This document shows positions 38,957 to 48,386 of a stretch of DNA of 64,000 bases, piece by piece. This stretch comes from an uncultured Clostridia bacterium (GTDB lineage: Bacteria > Bacillota > Clostridia > Oscillospirales > Ruminococcaceae): assembly GCA_945873955.1 (NCBI GenBank), contig CAMCFA010000003.1, positions 1 through 64,000 on the forward strand. The letters run 5' to 3'. The position numbers were made by a program, and so were the translations under genes. Under the pieces are notes generated by a model. That model saw nothing but the letters and a program-made list of their open reading frames with translations. It searched no databases and was not told the DNA's origin. How positions within the stretch are numbered: position 1 is the first letter of the stretch; each line of letters opens with the position of its first letter.

Positions 38957-39445
38957 TCACAGCAGCATGACCGCCGCGCCCAGCCCCGCCAGTACCCCGC
39001 CGGAGCGGTACAGCCTGCCCTTCTGCTCCGATATTTTCTCCGCCTGCTGATACAGCATGTCCAGCCGGGCGGCGTACAGCTTCAGCAGCGAAAGCTGGCT
39101 CTCCGCCGGGCAGGTGCCTAATTCCCGCCCCAGCTCGGACATCAGCTCCGCCTCCTCGCTGCCGCAGTGCGGAAGCTCCGCCAGCCGCGTGACCGCGCAG
39201 CTCCACGCCTGCCGGATATCCGGTTCTTCCTCCACGCAGCAGCGCAGCAGCTCTCCGAACTCCCCCTGCCCCAGCCGCGCCAGCTCGTCCAGCGTGGGCG
39301 CGGTGCAGGCTATCTCAATGGAGTAATGCTCCACCAGCAGCCGCAGCCCGGATATCAGCGCGCAGCGCCGTTTCAGCAGGATACTCCTGCGGCAGCCCCA
39401 GAGGGTGCATACCAGCAGTATCACCAGTCCCGCAGCTACCCTCAT
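38957..39445 (-). CDS. spoIIIAB: Stage III sporulation protein AB
   Basis: N-terminal TM; operon position and size. Confidence 0.87.
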   Translation of the reverse strand: MRVAAGLVILLVCTLWGCRRSILLKRRCALISGLRLLVEHYSIEIACTAPTLDELARLGQGEFGELLRCCVEEEPDIRQAWSCAVTRLAELPHCGSEEAELMSELGRELGTCPAESQLSLLKLYAARLDMLYQQAEKISEQKGRLYRSGGVLAGLGAAVMLL

Positions 39446-40329
39446 AGCGCACGCTCCGACAGCTCAGCTATCTCTGAAAGCCGCCCCAGCTCCCCCAGAA
39501 GCGCCGCCTTATCGAACAGCGGCAACAGCCCCGCAAGCGCCGGACGGCGTTTCAGCTCTCTGATACTGCCCGCGTGGGCGCTTACCGCCAGCTTAACGCC
39601 GCAGTTCATGCACTGCCGGACTGCCTCGGCGTCGTCGCCTATCTCGTCGCATATAATTATCTCCGGGCTGAGGGAACGCAGCGCGCACATTATCCCGTCC
39701 GACTTTGAGTAGCCGTTGAGCACGTCTGTGTTTTCGCCGACGTCCAGCGCGGGAACTCCACCGTGAACGCCCGCCAGCTCGCCGCGGCTGTCCACCACGG
39801 CGACCCGGTGTTCCTGCCCCAGTATCCTAGCCATGTCGCGAAGCACCGTGGTCTTGCCGGAAAGCGGCTTCCCGCAGACTATCAGGGAGCAAAGCCCCTC
39901 CGCGAACGCCCTGCGGCAGAGCAGCTCAGCACAGCCCCTTACCTGCCGCGGGAATCTGATGTTCAGCGAAGAAATATCCCGCAGCGCGGTGAGCCTGCCC
40001 TCCTGTATCACCGCAGTCCCGCAGAATCCCACACGCCCGCCTCCGGGCAGCGTGATGTAGCCCTCTGCTATCTCCCTTGCAAAGCTGTGCACCGAATTTC
40101 TGCAAAGCTCCAGAAAGCACTCGCTGATGTCCTCCTGTGAAAACGGCGGCGAGCATGGGATATTCCGCCCGTCAAGGGTGACTGCATAAGCCGGGCGGTT
40201 TGTCCGCAGGCGTATTTCCGCCACCTGCTCCAGCCCGCCCGCCGGGAGAGTTATCTTCTGTGCCGCCCGTTTCAGCGGCACGCTGTTTGTCCTCAGCTGC
40301 CTTTCACCGGCAGTTTTTGCGGCGATCAT
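39442..40329 (-). CDS. spoIIIAA: Stage III sporulation protein AA (ATPase)
   Basis: CGKPLSGKTTVLRDMARIL; VAVVDSRGEL; start at MIAAKTAG after SD ggagg. Confidence 0.93.
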   Translation of the reverse strand: MIAAKTAGERQLRTNSVPLKRAAQKITLPAGGLEQVAEIRLRTNRPAYAVTLDGRNIPCSPPFSQEDISECFLELCRNSVHSFAREIAEGYITLPGGGRVGFCGTAVIQEGRLTALRDISSLNIRFPRQVRGCAELLCRRAFAEGLCSLIVCGKPLSGKTTVLRDMARILGQEHRVAVVDSRGELAGVHGGVPALDVGENTDVLNGYSKSDGIMCALRSLSPEIIICDEIGDDAEAVRQCMNCGVKLAVSAHAGSIRELKRRPALAGLLPLFDKAALLGELGRLSEIAELSERAL

Positions 40330-40572
40330 AAGCCATTCCTCCTGTTTTGTTCCGTTTGTAAGATGATATGTGGAACTTGTCCGCAATAGAACCGCCGCCG
40401 GTAAAAATTACCGCTTAGCCGGCAATGCTTCTCAAATACCCATGCTGTGGGAAATATGAGAAAGACGATTAATTTATGGGACAAATTCACGAATATGTCC
40501 TTTGCATTCCCGCCGAAATCCGCTATAATATTATTATAGAGTATTCTACTCATTTGTGGGAAAGGGGTCGAT

Positions 40573-41190
40573 TTGATGAATATTATGAGAACATTTATAT
40601 TCTCTGTAATAGGTTATCTGCTGGGCGGACTGCTGTTCGCAAGGTATTTCAGCAATTTATTCTGCGGCAAGGACGTCACTGTACAGGGTGAGGACAAAAA
40701 TCCCGGCACGTTCAACGCGTACACCTACGGGGGCTTCTGGTGCGGCGCGCTTACGCTGATATGCGACCTGCTGAAAGGCTTCCTGCCGGTGTTCCTGTAT
40801 GCCCGCCTTGCCGGAACACGGTCGCTGGGTCTGGTGCTGGTAATGGCTGCGCCGATACTCGGACATATTTTTCCTATCTGGCATAAATTCAACGGAGGAA
40901 AAGGTATCGCTGTGTCCTTCGGCGTGCTGCTGGGGCTTGCCCCGAACATGCTTCCGGTGCTTACCCTCGCGATTACATACCTGTTCCTGTCCTTCGTAAT
41001 AAAGATAAACCCGCACTTCTACCGCATAATCCTCACCTATGCGCTGACGGTGCTTATCGTTATAGTTTCCACCCCGGATCTTGCGGTGATACTCGGCTGC
41101 ATGGCGGTAGCTGCGGGGGTAGTCATCAAGCATATCAGCGTGCGCGACACCGACGAGAAAATGCAGGTCAAGGCGCTGTGGAAACGGTAA
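40573..41190 (+). CDS. plsY: Glycerol-3-phosphate acyltransferase PlsY
   Basis: SVIGYLLGGLLFARYFSN; HIFPIWHKFNGGKGIAVSFGVLLGL. Confidence 0.94.
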   Translation: MMNIMRTFIFSVIGYLLGGLLFARYFSNLFCGKDVTVQGEDKNPGTFNAYTYGGFWCGALTLICDLLKGFLPVFLYARLAGTRSLGLVLVMAAPILGHIFPIWHKFNGGKGIAVSFGVLLGLAPNMLPVLTLAITYLFLSFVIKINPHFYRIILTYALTVLIVIVSTPDLAVILGCMAVAAGVVIKHISVRDTDEKMQVKALWKR

Positions 41191-41260
41191 ATGCGAATAT
41201 ACAAAAAAGCAGCTTTTGATGTACATATCAAAAACTGCTCAGCTTGTAAAAAATTCTGAC

Positions 41261-41296
41261 AGCCTTAGAAAACGCAGAGTTTCTCAGGCTGTTTCT
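41261..41296. terminator. Terminator-like hairpin between convergent plsY and the Ntn hydrolase
   Basis: ACAGCCTTAGAAA ... TTTCTCAGGCTGT then ttcta. Confidence 0.7.
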
Positions 41297-41318
41297 ATAT
41301 TTAAATCAATTATTTAAA

Positions 41319-42293
41319 TCAATTCTGGAACTTTATCTGCTCGCCGGTTATCGGCTTGTACCGCGCCAGCGCCGAACCGTCAAGCTGCTCCCGGTGCATG
41401 TCTACCGCGGAGATCTGGTGGTTCTCATAGGTGTTGTAGTAGTAGATACCCTTGTCGGCATTGCAGCAGGAGGTGTAGATAGTGATCTCGTACTTACCCT
41501 CGCCTAAATGGCAGCAGCCCCGCTGCTGGTCTACCGCCCCCAAGATGTGGAAGAACTGGCTCACGCTCTCCTGATCGGAGCTGCCGGAAAGGGAGTTCAT
41601 CTTGACGAACGCCGCCCGGATAAACCTCGACTGGGAGGAAAGATCCCCCGGAAGCCCCATTGCGCCCATTCCGCGGCTGTAAGCCCTCAGCGGGAGCTTG
41701 TCGGAAAAGTTGTTCTGCGGATTGTCCGGGGACAGGTACATATAGTTGTTAAGGCTGAAAAGCTGCTCGTCAAAGGGCGGATTGTTCGTCAGCACACCGA
41801 CGGGATTGTCGTATATCCGTATCCCCTCCTCCACCGACTCCACAGTAATAGCCTCGGTCTTGTCGGCAACTATCCAGTGAAGCTGCGCACAGGGCAGCTT
41901 GTCGCTGAACGGGATATTTGTGATGTTTATCTTCTCCAGCAGCGCCCTTGCCTCCCGGACAGTACCGCACTGCGCCAGCAGCCACGGTATCAGCTCAAAC
42001 TGCGCAACATTGTCCTTTCCCGGTATGACGTCGCGGTAATGCGCGTTCCCTACGAAATTCAGCCCCGCAACGCACAGCCCGCGCTCGTTCATTGCGTCGT
42101 AATACAGCGGGAAATTATCCGCGACATGCGCCATTCCCACCATTGCGTAATGCTCCTTAATGCCGCCCATTGAGCGGAATTCAAACGGGTAGTTCCGGGG
42201 AGTTACCGTTATCTCGTCGCCGTATGAAAACTCATAGTCCAGCGTCCTGCCGAAGTAAAAATCCTCTGTTTTATATGTCGCAGCGGTACACAT
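41319..42293 (-). CDS. bsh: Choloylglycine hydrolase / bile salt hydrolase family protein
   Basis: Cys2 nucleophile MCTAATY; FGRTLDYE; GLCVAGLNF; VLTNNPPFDEQ; GLPGDLSSQSRFIRAAF. Confidence 0.93.
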   Translation of the reverse strand: MCTAATYKTEDFYFGRTLDYEFSYGDEITVTPRNYPFEFRSMGGIKEHYAMVGMAHVADNFPLYYDAMNERGLCVAGLNFVGNAHYRDVIPGKDNVAQFELIPWLLAQCGTVREARALLEKINITNIPFSDKLPCAQLHWIVADKTEAITVESVEEGIRIYDNPVGVLTNNPPFDEQLFSLNNYMYLSPDNPQNNFSDKLPLRAYSRGMGAMGLPGDLSSQSRFIRAAFVKMNSLSGSSDQESVSQFFHILGAVDQQRGCCHLGEGKYEITIYTSCCNADKGIYYYNTYENHQISAVDMHREQLDGSALARYKPITGEQIKFQN

Positions 42294-42415
42294 TTTTAAC
42301 AGTCCTCCTGTTGAAATACTGGTCGATTATAGTATATCACAAAATCCAGCCGATATCAATGATCCGCAGTTATTTCTCAGAGATATTAGACATTTACGGC
42401 GAAAAATGTATCGTA

Positions 42416-43507
42416 TCAGCAATAAGCCGCCGCCACAAGGTGCAGCTCCTTGTTTTCGTCGCCGCGTTCGGTTTCCAGCCGGAGAGTGCGCAGCCGCTTC
42501 TCCCTCTCCGACATGACAAGGTCTGCGCACGGGTTGTTCCAGCCGAACAGCCCGTACCCGCTGAACCCGCCGACCCGCTTCCCGTCCGACAGCAGCTCTG
42601 CAGCGGCGAAGTCCTTATCCTTGTTCTTGATGTACATCACGACCACCTGTGAGCATTCGCACTGCGCCTCGAACACCAGCCGGTCGTGGTTCTTGAGCTT
42701 GCTGCGGCAGACTCTGAACTGCCTGTCCGGGCATTCCGTGTCCTCGCAGGTGAAGGCGGTCAGCTCCGCCAGATCGAACAGCCGCAGCCCCTCGAACCGG
42801 GCGGCGGTCACTGCGTGGGGCATGGGCAGCTCCGGGGCGTTCTCCTCAATGCTCCGCTCGATAGTCCGCATAATGCACTTTGCAATGAACTCCTGCCCGT
42901 CAACATGCGGGTGTCCCTCGTCCTCGGTGTAGACGTCCATTGGCAGCACGCCGGAGGTTATGAGCGGGTACACCGACCCCAGCAGCCCCGTCATGGGCAG
43001 CCCGTAATGCTTCGCAAAATGCAGCATATATTCCTGACAGGAGTAGCCCTCCCGGTTGAACACCGCCACCGGAAGTATCACCGGCTTCCAGTCGAACGAA
43101 AGCAGCATACGCAGCAGGCTCTCGTACTTCTCCAGCCCGATAGGGTGGCTTTCCTCGTTAATGGAATAATCCAGCACCACAATGTCCGGCTTGAACTCCG
43201 GTATGAGCATTTGCGCGACCAGCATTCCCGTCAGAGAGTTCGTGCCGGAAACCGCCATGTTCCGTATCTCGACCCGCGCACCGGTCTTTTCCTCCAGCAG
43301 TTCCTTCATGAATTCCGGAAACGCCTTTCCAACGCCGTCCGCCACAGCGTGATAGCCTATGGTTATCGAAGCGCCCAGAAATGCCACTTTTATCTCTTTG
43401 CCGGAAAGTATCTCCCTCAGCCGTTCGCCGCACGCGGTGTTTATCACGGATTTTTCGGCAGTTTCGTTGTAAAGCTGCTCCCCCAGAGCCTCTAAAAGCG
43501 TTTTCAT
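42416..43507 (-). CDS. SGNH/GDSL-type hydrolase
   Basis: VAFLGASITIGYHAV; DIVVLDYSINEE; GHPHVDGQEFIA. Confidence 0.82.
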   Translation of the reverse strand: MKTLLEALGEQLYNETAEKSVINTACGERLREILSGKEIKVAFLGASITIGYHAVADGVGKAFPEFMKELLEEKTGARVEIRNMAVSGTNSLTGMLVAQMLIPEFKPDIVVLDYSINEESHPIGLEKYESLLRMLLSFDWKPVILPVAVFNREGYSCQEYMLHFAKHYGLPMTGLLGSVYPLITSGVLPMDVYTEDEGHPHVDGQEFIAKCIMRTIERSIEENAPELPMPHAVTAARFEGLRLFDLAELTAFTCEDTECPDRQFRVCRSKLKNHDRLVFEAQCECSQVVVMYIKNKDKDFAAAELLSDGKRVGGFSGYGLFGWNNPCADLVMSEREKRLRTLRLETERGDENKELHLVAAAYC

Positions 43508-43524
43508 TCAAAGCTCCTCCCCTG

Positions 43525-44493
43525 TCAGGAAGTGCGCCATGTGCCTATGCTTACCAGCTTTTTCAGCAGCAGCCCGTACTCCTGCGCCGCCTTTGACAGA
43601 TAGCCGCTCTTGCGGTAGACAAGAGAGATGTCGGTTTTTGCGACAGCGTCCGGCAGGGGGTAGTAATTCGGGTGCGCGGCATAGTTCCCGAAGCGTATCA
43701 TGGAGTCCGGCACAAAAGCCGCTCCGAAGCCCGCCTTAACGAACGCAAACGCAGTTTCCACCGAATGCACCCTCAGCGCGAAGTTCGGCGTAAGCCCGCC
43801 CTTGACGCACATTTCCTCCACCATATCCGCGGAGAACTCGCCGTACTCGCAGACCACCAGCCGCTCGTTCCCGACCAGCTTCAAGTCTATCGGCGCAGTG
43901 GTGAGGTACTTCATGGAGTTGCCGGAGATGTCCTCGGCGGTCAGCGCAGACCCGGCGAAAACCTCGTTCAGCGGGCTGTCCGCTGGGACTGCCAGCAGCA
44001 GGCGCTCCTCGGCAAGCGGCTCTGCGTCGAACAGCTTGCGGTCGTATGAGCCGGTGCCGACGAACACGTCTATCTCGCCGCTCAGCACCTTTTCCAGCAG
44101 GCTCCGGGAGCTGTCCTCGGTAACGGACACCTTTATCCCCGGATAATTGTGGCAGAACGCCACAATGCTCCTCGGCAGCATACAGGACGCACGGAATATC
44201 GTTGCGCCCACCCGCAGCGTTCCGGTTTTGAGGTCAGCCATGTCCGCCAGCTCGTTGCGGAGGTTTTCTTCTATCGCCTTTATCTGCATTGCAGAGCGGA
44301 GGTAAGCCTCCCCCGCGGCGGTCAGCTTTATCGGTGAGGAGGAACGGTCGAACAGCGTTGCTCCCACTTGGTTTTCCACGTTCATTATATACTGGCTCAG
44401 CGACGGCTGAGATACCGAAATCGACCGCGCCGCCTTTGAGAAGCTCCCCTGCTGAGCAAGGGCAAGCACATATTCTATCTGCTGTGAAGTCAT
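43525..44493 (-). CDS. LysR family transcriptional regulator
   Basis: MTSQQIEYVLALAQQGSFSKAARSISVSQPSLSQYIMNVE HTH. Confidence 0.93.
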   Translation of the reverse strand: MTSQQIEYVLALAQQGSFSKAARSISVSQPSLSQYIMNVENQVGATLFDRSSSPIKLTAAGEAYLRSAMQIKAIEENLRNELADMADLKTGTLRVGATIFRASCMLPRSIVAFCHNYPGIKVSVTEDSSRSLLEKVLSGEIDVFVGTGSYDRKLFDAEPLAEERLLLAVPADSPLNEVFAGSALTAEDISGNSMKYLTTAPIDLKLVGNERLVVCEYGEFSADMVEEMCVKGGLTPNFALRVHSVETAFAFVKAGFGAAFVPDSMIRFGNYAAHPNYYPLPDAVAKTDISLVYRKSGYLSKAAQEYGLLLKKLVSIGTWRTS

Positions 44494-44704
44494 ATTTTTC
44501 TCCTTTATTTTGGGGAACGCGTCCCTAAAAGTGTTTTTCAATAACAATATAATATCACATCTATGGAAATTTTGCAAGCAGAATTACAAAGAAAATATGA
44601 AGTTCTATTAAATTGCACTGAGATCCCACAGAAAGCCGCCGCAAAACAGGTCGAAACATGGGGTATAATTTTAGATTAATCATAAAAAAACTGCAAATAA
44701 TTAT

Positions 44705-44733
44705 TGACATATCCACCGAAATCTGATATAATT
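44705..44733 (+). promoter_or_regulatory. Perfect-consensus SigA promoter TTGACA-17-TATAAT
   Basis: TTGACA 44705-44710; TATAAT 44728-44733. Confidence 0.85.
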
Positions 44734-44799
44734 CTTCACAAAGGCATAGAATTATATCGTTATATTGTTTTGATTATAGCCAACAGGAGGTCAGCATTT

Positions 44800-45309
44800 A
44801 TGGTTGAACTAACCGCTGTAACAGCTCAGGAAAAAGAGATCCTTAACAACCTGCTTGAAAAGTACCAGTACGAATTCTCGCAGTGGGACATGCGCGACGT
44901 TGACGAAAACGGGCTGTTCGGGTATGAGTACCTCGACTGCTACTTCACGGAGCCGAACCGCTTCCCCTACTTCATCAGGGTTGACGGCAGGATCGCCGGG
45001 TTCGCGCTGGTGAGCGACTACCCCGAAGTCCCCGACCGCCCAACGGACTTCTGCCTGTCGGAATTCTTTATCCTCTACAAGTACCGCAAGAGCGGCGTCG
45101 GACGGGAGGCTGTCCGGCAGATACTTGACTGCCACCGCGGGCGCTGGCAGCTCAAACGCCACCCGCACAACATGGCTTCGGTGTACTTCTGGAACAAGGT
45201 GATCGCCGACTACACCCACGGCGACTACACGCTGGTAGGAAACTACCCCGACAGGTCGGTGGATTACGACGACGGAACTCCCGCAGATGTGTTCTTCTTT
45301 GAGAACTGA
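44800..45309 (+). CDS. GNAT family acetyltransferase
   Basis: FALVSDY...LSEFFILYKYRKSGVGREAVRQIL; SD aggagg; start at ATG 44800. Confidence 0.88.
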   Translation: MVELTAVTAQEKEILNNLLEKYQYEFSQWDMRDVDENGLFGYEYLDCYFTEPNRFPYFIRVDGRIAGFALVSDYPEVPDRPTDFCLSEFFILYKYRKSGVGREAVRQILDCHRGRWQLKRHPHNMASVYFWNKVIADYTHGDYTLVGNYPDRSVDYDDGTPADVFFFEN

Positions 45310-45351
45310 TAACGGTTCAATACCGTGTTGTAAAAAAGCAACGCATAAAGG

Positions 45352-45387
45352 AAGCGCTTACCTCACCACACAGGTGAGATAAGCGCT
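45352..45387. terminator. Bidirectional terminator hairpin between the GNAT gene and tRNA-Thr
   Basis: AAGCGCTTACCTCACC ... GGTGAGATAAGCGCTT. Confidence 0.75.
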
Positions 45388-45461
45388 TTTCCAATGGAAT
45401 ACGGAATTATTATCTACAAAAAAGCGCCTCAACGCGCAAAATGCGTGTCGAGGCACTCGAC

Positions 45462-45537
45462 TGGAGCTGGTGAACGGACTCGAACCCCCGACCTGCGCAT
45501 TACGAATGCGCTGCTCTACCGACTGAGCTACACCAGC
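45462..45537 (-). tRNA. tRNA-Thr (anticodon CGU)
   Basis: Minus strand GCTGGTGTAGCTCAGTCGGTAGAGCAGCGCATTCGTAATGCGCAGGTCGGGGGTTCGAGTCCGTTCACCAGCTCCA; anticodon loop TTCGTAA; CCA encoded. Confidence 0.96.
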
Positions 45538-45685
45538 GAAAAACTGAAACGAAATTTGCAAAAAGCCTTGAAATAAACAAATCTATATGCTATAATAAAT
45601 AGAGAATGTTCAGCCACGCAAAATCGTGACTATATTATTATATACTTAAAAAGAGAATTTGTCAAGTGCAAAAGAGGTGTTTTTT

Positions 45686-46990
45686 ATAAATCTCGGCAAA
45701 AAAATTATCCGCTGGGCGGGGATCGTCGTGAGCATTCTGCTGGGAGTGCTCTGCGTACTTATGATCGTCAGCTCTGCCGCGTTCGGCTCTGCACGGACGG
45801 TGAGCGTTTTCGGCTTCAATATGTTTATCTGCGAAAGCGGCGACTACGACAGCGTTCCGGCGGGGAGCGCCGTGATCACCACCTCCTGTGCGCCCTACGA
45901 CCTTGAAGAGGGGAATCTCGTGCTTTACAGCACCGACCCTATGAACAAAAATGCAAAGCTCGCCATGGGCTATTATGTCGATTTCAAAATGAGCGACGGA
46001 GTTTACTACCTGTCGCTTGTCAACGGCGATCAGAGCACCGTTATCAGTGAAAATGCCCTTATCGGCAAGGCAGGCTGGTGCAGCCCGTTCCTCGGCTCTT
46101 TTATCAGCTTCACCAAAACTCCGTGGGGAGTGTTCATCATGGCGGTGATCCCCTGCGCACTGCTAGTTCTGTTTGACCTGCTGCGCAGAAAAGATTCGGA
46201 AAGACCTATCCCGGAGATCATTCCGCAGGTCAAGAATCAAGAGGAAGAACACCCGGAACCGCAGTTCTCCGTCGGTGAGAGCGGCAGCGCTTCATACCGG
46301 CGCGGCGCCGCAGGAAAGCAGCTGAACTCTGCGGACAGCGTGCTGTTCACCTTTGACAGCAGGAAACCAGCGCAGAAGCCTGCCTCTGCGCCCACTATGT
46401 CGGACGCTGCGGTGCTTTCGCTGCTGAACTCCCCCGCCGCGAAGCGGGACGATCCCGCAGCCGTCAATAAGCCGGACGCCAAGACCGCCAAGCCGGAACG
46501 TCCAACTGTAAGCGCTGTTAACGTTGTAAATACCGCTTCAACGCAGACCTCCGCAGCGAAGCCCACGCTTCCCGCGCCGGTCGCTGCGAAGCGCTACATA
46601 GACAACACCGTGAATCCCTCGCCAAAGACCGAAACACAGCCGGAAACCGCCGCAAACCGCGCGGGGACTGTCAAGGATAAGACAGAGGAACTGCCGGAGC
46701 TGCCCAAGAAGCAGAAGAAGCGCTCCGACGCGTTCTTCGCACAGTCGGAAGCGCCGCAGATCGGCAAGGGTCTTGTCGGCAAGCAGAGCCGCTCCATTAT
46801 CGACCTTGAAGACGCTCTCGCAACTGCTCCCTCCCGCGGCGGGAAGCCGGAATCCGGGCGCCGCAGCGCGGATATCCTCGCCGCCAAGAACCGCAGCGAT
46901 CTCATCACCGAGGACGACGACTCACGGGACAAGTCCCGCTATGAGGTGGACGATATCCTCGCCGGGATTGAGCGCAAACACAAGAAATGA
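45686..46990 (+). CDS. SipW-like signal-peptidase-fold membrane protein lacking the catalytic Ser motif, with long disordered basic tail
   Basis: Two TM segments; VFGFNMFICESGDYDSVPAGSAVI and GKAGWCSPFLGSFISFTKTPWGVFIMAVIPCALLVLFDLL resemble SipW family ends; start uncertain (TTG 45659, GTG 45677 or ATA 45686). Confidence 0.75.
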   Translation: MNLGKKIIRWAGIVVSILLGVLCVLMIVSSAAFGSARTVSVFGFNMFICESGDYDSVPAGSAVITTSCAPYDLEEGNLVLYSTDPMNKNAKLAMGYYVDFKMSDGVYYLSLVNGDQSTVISENALIGKAGWCSPFLGSFISFTKTPWGVFIMAVIPCALLVLFDLLRRKDSERPIPEIIPQVKNQEEEHPEPQFSVGESGSASYRRGAAGKQLNSADSVLFTFDSRKPAQKPASAPTMSDAAVLSLLNSPAAKRDDPAAVNKPDAKTAKPERPTVSAVNVVNTASTQTSAAKPTLPAPVAAKRYIDNTVNPSPKTETQPETAANRAGTVKDKTEELPELPKKQKKRSDAFFAQSEAPQIGKGLVGKQSRSIIDLEDALATAPSRGGKPESGRRSADILAAKNRSDLITEDDDSRDKSRYEVDDILAGIERKHKK

Positions 46991-47682
46991 AAAAGATCTT
47001 ATCCGTCCTCGCGGCGGCAGGGGTAGCCGCTGCCGCCGTTTTTGGTGCAATATTTTCAAGCGGGACAGGCTTCTGGTTTGCCAGCGCCGCAGCCGCCCTG
47101 CTGTGCTGCGTGCCGTTCTTTCTGTCATTTGAGAAGCGCGCTCCCTCGGCTGGGGAGCTGGTGCTTATTGCGGTAATGACCGCGTTTTCCGCCGCAGGGA
47201 GATTTATTTTCGCGCCGGTGCCGTTCTTTAAGCCCGTTGCGGCGATAGTCGCGATAGCGGCGCGGCATTTCGGCGGTCAGGCGGGCTTCATGATAGGCGC
47301 GCTTTCGGCGATAATTTCCAACATCTATTTCGGGCAGGGACCGTGGACGCCGTTCCAAATGCTCTGCTGGGGACTTATCGGTCTTGCCGCCGGTTTCGCC
47401 GGGAAACGCGGACTTCTTGACAAACCGCTGCCGCTGTGCGTTTTCGGCGTATTCGCCGGGATATTCTACTCCTTCGTCATGGACGTATGGACGGTCATCT
47501 CCATGAACGGCGGCTTCTCCGGCGGACTTTGGGCTGCGGCGGTGATATCAGCTCTGCCAGTCACCGGGATATACTGCGTTTCAAACGTTATTTTCCTGCT
47601 GATCCTCAACAAGCCGCTCGGCAGAAGGCTGGAACGGCTGAAAACCAAATACGGCGTCTTCACGTCGAATCCCGTCGAATAA
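46987..47682 (+). CDS. ECF transporter S component
   Basis: Six-TM-type protein with ARHFGGQAGFMIGALSAIISNIYFGQGPWTPFQMLCWGLIG; overlaps previous stop by 4 nt (ATGA). Confidence 0.85.
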   Translation: MKKILSVLAAAGVAAAAVFGAIFSSGTGFWFASAAAALLCCVPFFLSFEKRAPSAGELVLIAVMTAFSAAGRFIFAPVPFFKPVAAIVAIAARHFGGQAGFMIGALSAIISNIYFGQGPWTPFQMLCWGLIGLAAGFAGKRGLLDKPLPLCVFGVFAGIFYSFVMDVWTVISMNGGFSGGLWAAAVISALPVTGIYCVSNVIFLLILNKPLGRRLERLKTKYGVFTSNPVE

Positions 47683-47724
47683 TGCCGTATTTTTTCACAC
47701 AACTTTACATTTCAAGGAGCTTCC

Positions 47725-48351
47725 ATGAGCAACAAGCCCTCGCATTTTTCAGACGTGATGTTCAAGATCATTCGCGCCGGTATCATAGTCGGGATCTTAG
47801 CGACGATCACCGGATATTACATTGACGTGAGCCAGCGGGACACTATCGTTATTCAAGGAATACCGGAGCGTTCCGACGCGGCTGATACCTCTGACGCGCT
47901 GTTACCTGTACAGAACCACAGCCCGGAGATTCAGCCGGAATACACTACGGCGGCAGAAAGTACTGTTCAGACTGCGCAGGCAACTCAGTCAACGCTGCCG
48001 ATTACAATTAACGAAAGCGCCCCTGCGAACGTGACTTCCGATATTCCCGCAGCAACAACAGCCGCCGGCACGCAGGAGACCGCTGTGATAAACGTTTCCG
48101 AGCTGAAAAGCGAACTCACCGAGCCAAGAGCCGAAGCTGACAGCGCCGCCGAAAACAGCGGGCTGATAAACATCAACACCGCCCCGGCGTACAAGCTGGA
48201 GGAGCTTGACGGTATCGGCGAGGTCAAGGCTGCGGCGATAGTGCAGTACCGCGAGGAGAACGGTTATTTCAAGTCTGTGGACGAGCTTGTGAATGTCAAG
48301 GGTATCGGCGAGAAAACGCTGGAGAAGAACAGGGATAGGATAACGGTATAA
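47725..48351 (+). CDS. ComEA-like helix-hairpin-helix protein
   Basis: N-terminal TM; GLININTAPAYKLEELDGIGEVKAAAIVQYREENGYFKSVDELVNVKGIGEKTLEKNRDRI. Confidence 0.88.
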   Translation: MSNKPSHFSDVMFKIIRAGIIVGILATITGYYIDVSQRDTIVIQGIPERSDAADTSDALLPVQNHSPEIQPEYTTAAESTVQTAQATQSTLPITINESAPANVTSDIPAATTAAGTQETAVINVSELKSELTEPRAEADSAAENSGLININTAPAYKLEELDGIGEVKAAAIVQYREENGYFKSVDELVNVKGIGEKTLEKNRDRITV

Positions 48352-48356
48352 ATTAT

Positions 48357-48382
48357 GACCCGGAGAAGCTTTTCTCCGGGTC
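48357..48382. terminator. Bidirectional terminator-like hairpin
   Basis: GACCCGGAGAA gctt TTCTCCGGGTC, perfect 11-bp stem between convergent genes. Confidence 0.8.
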
Positions 48383-48386
48383 AGCC

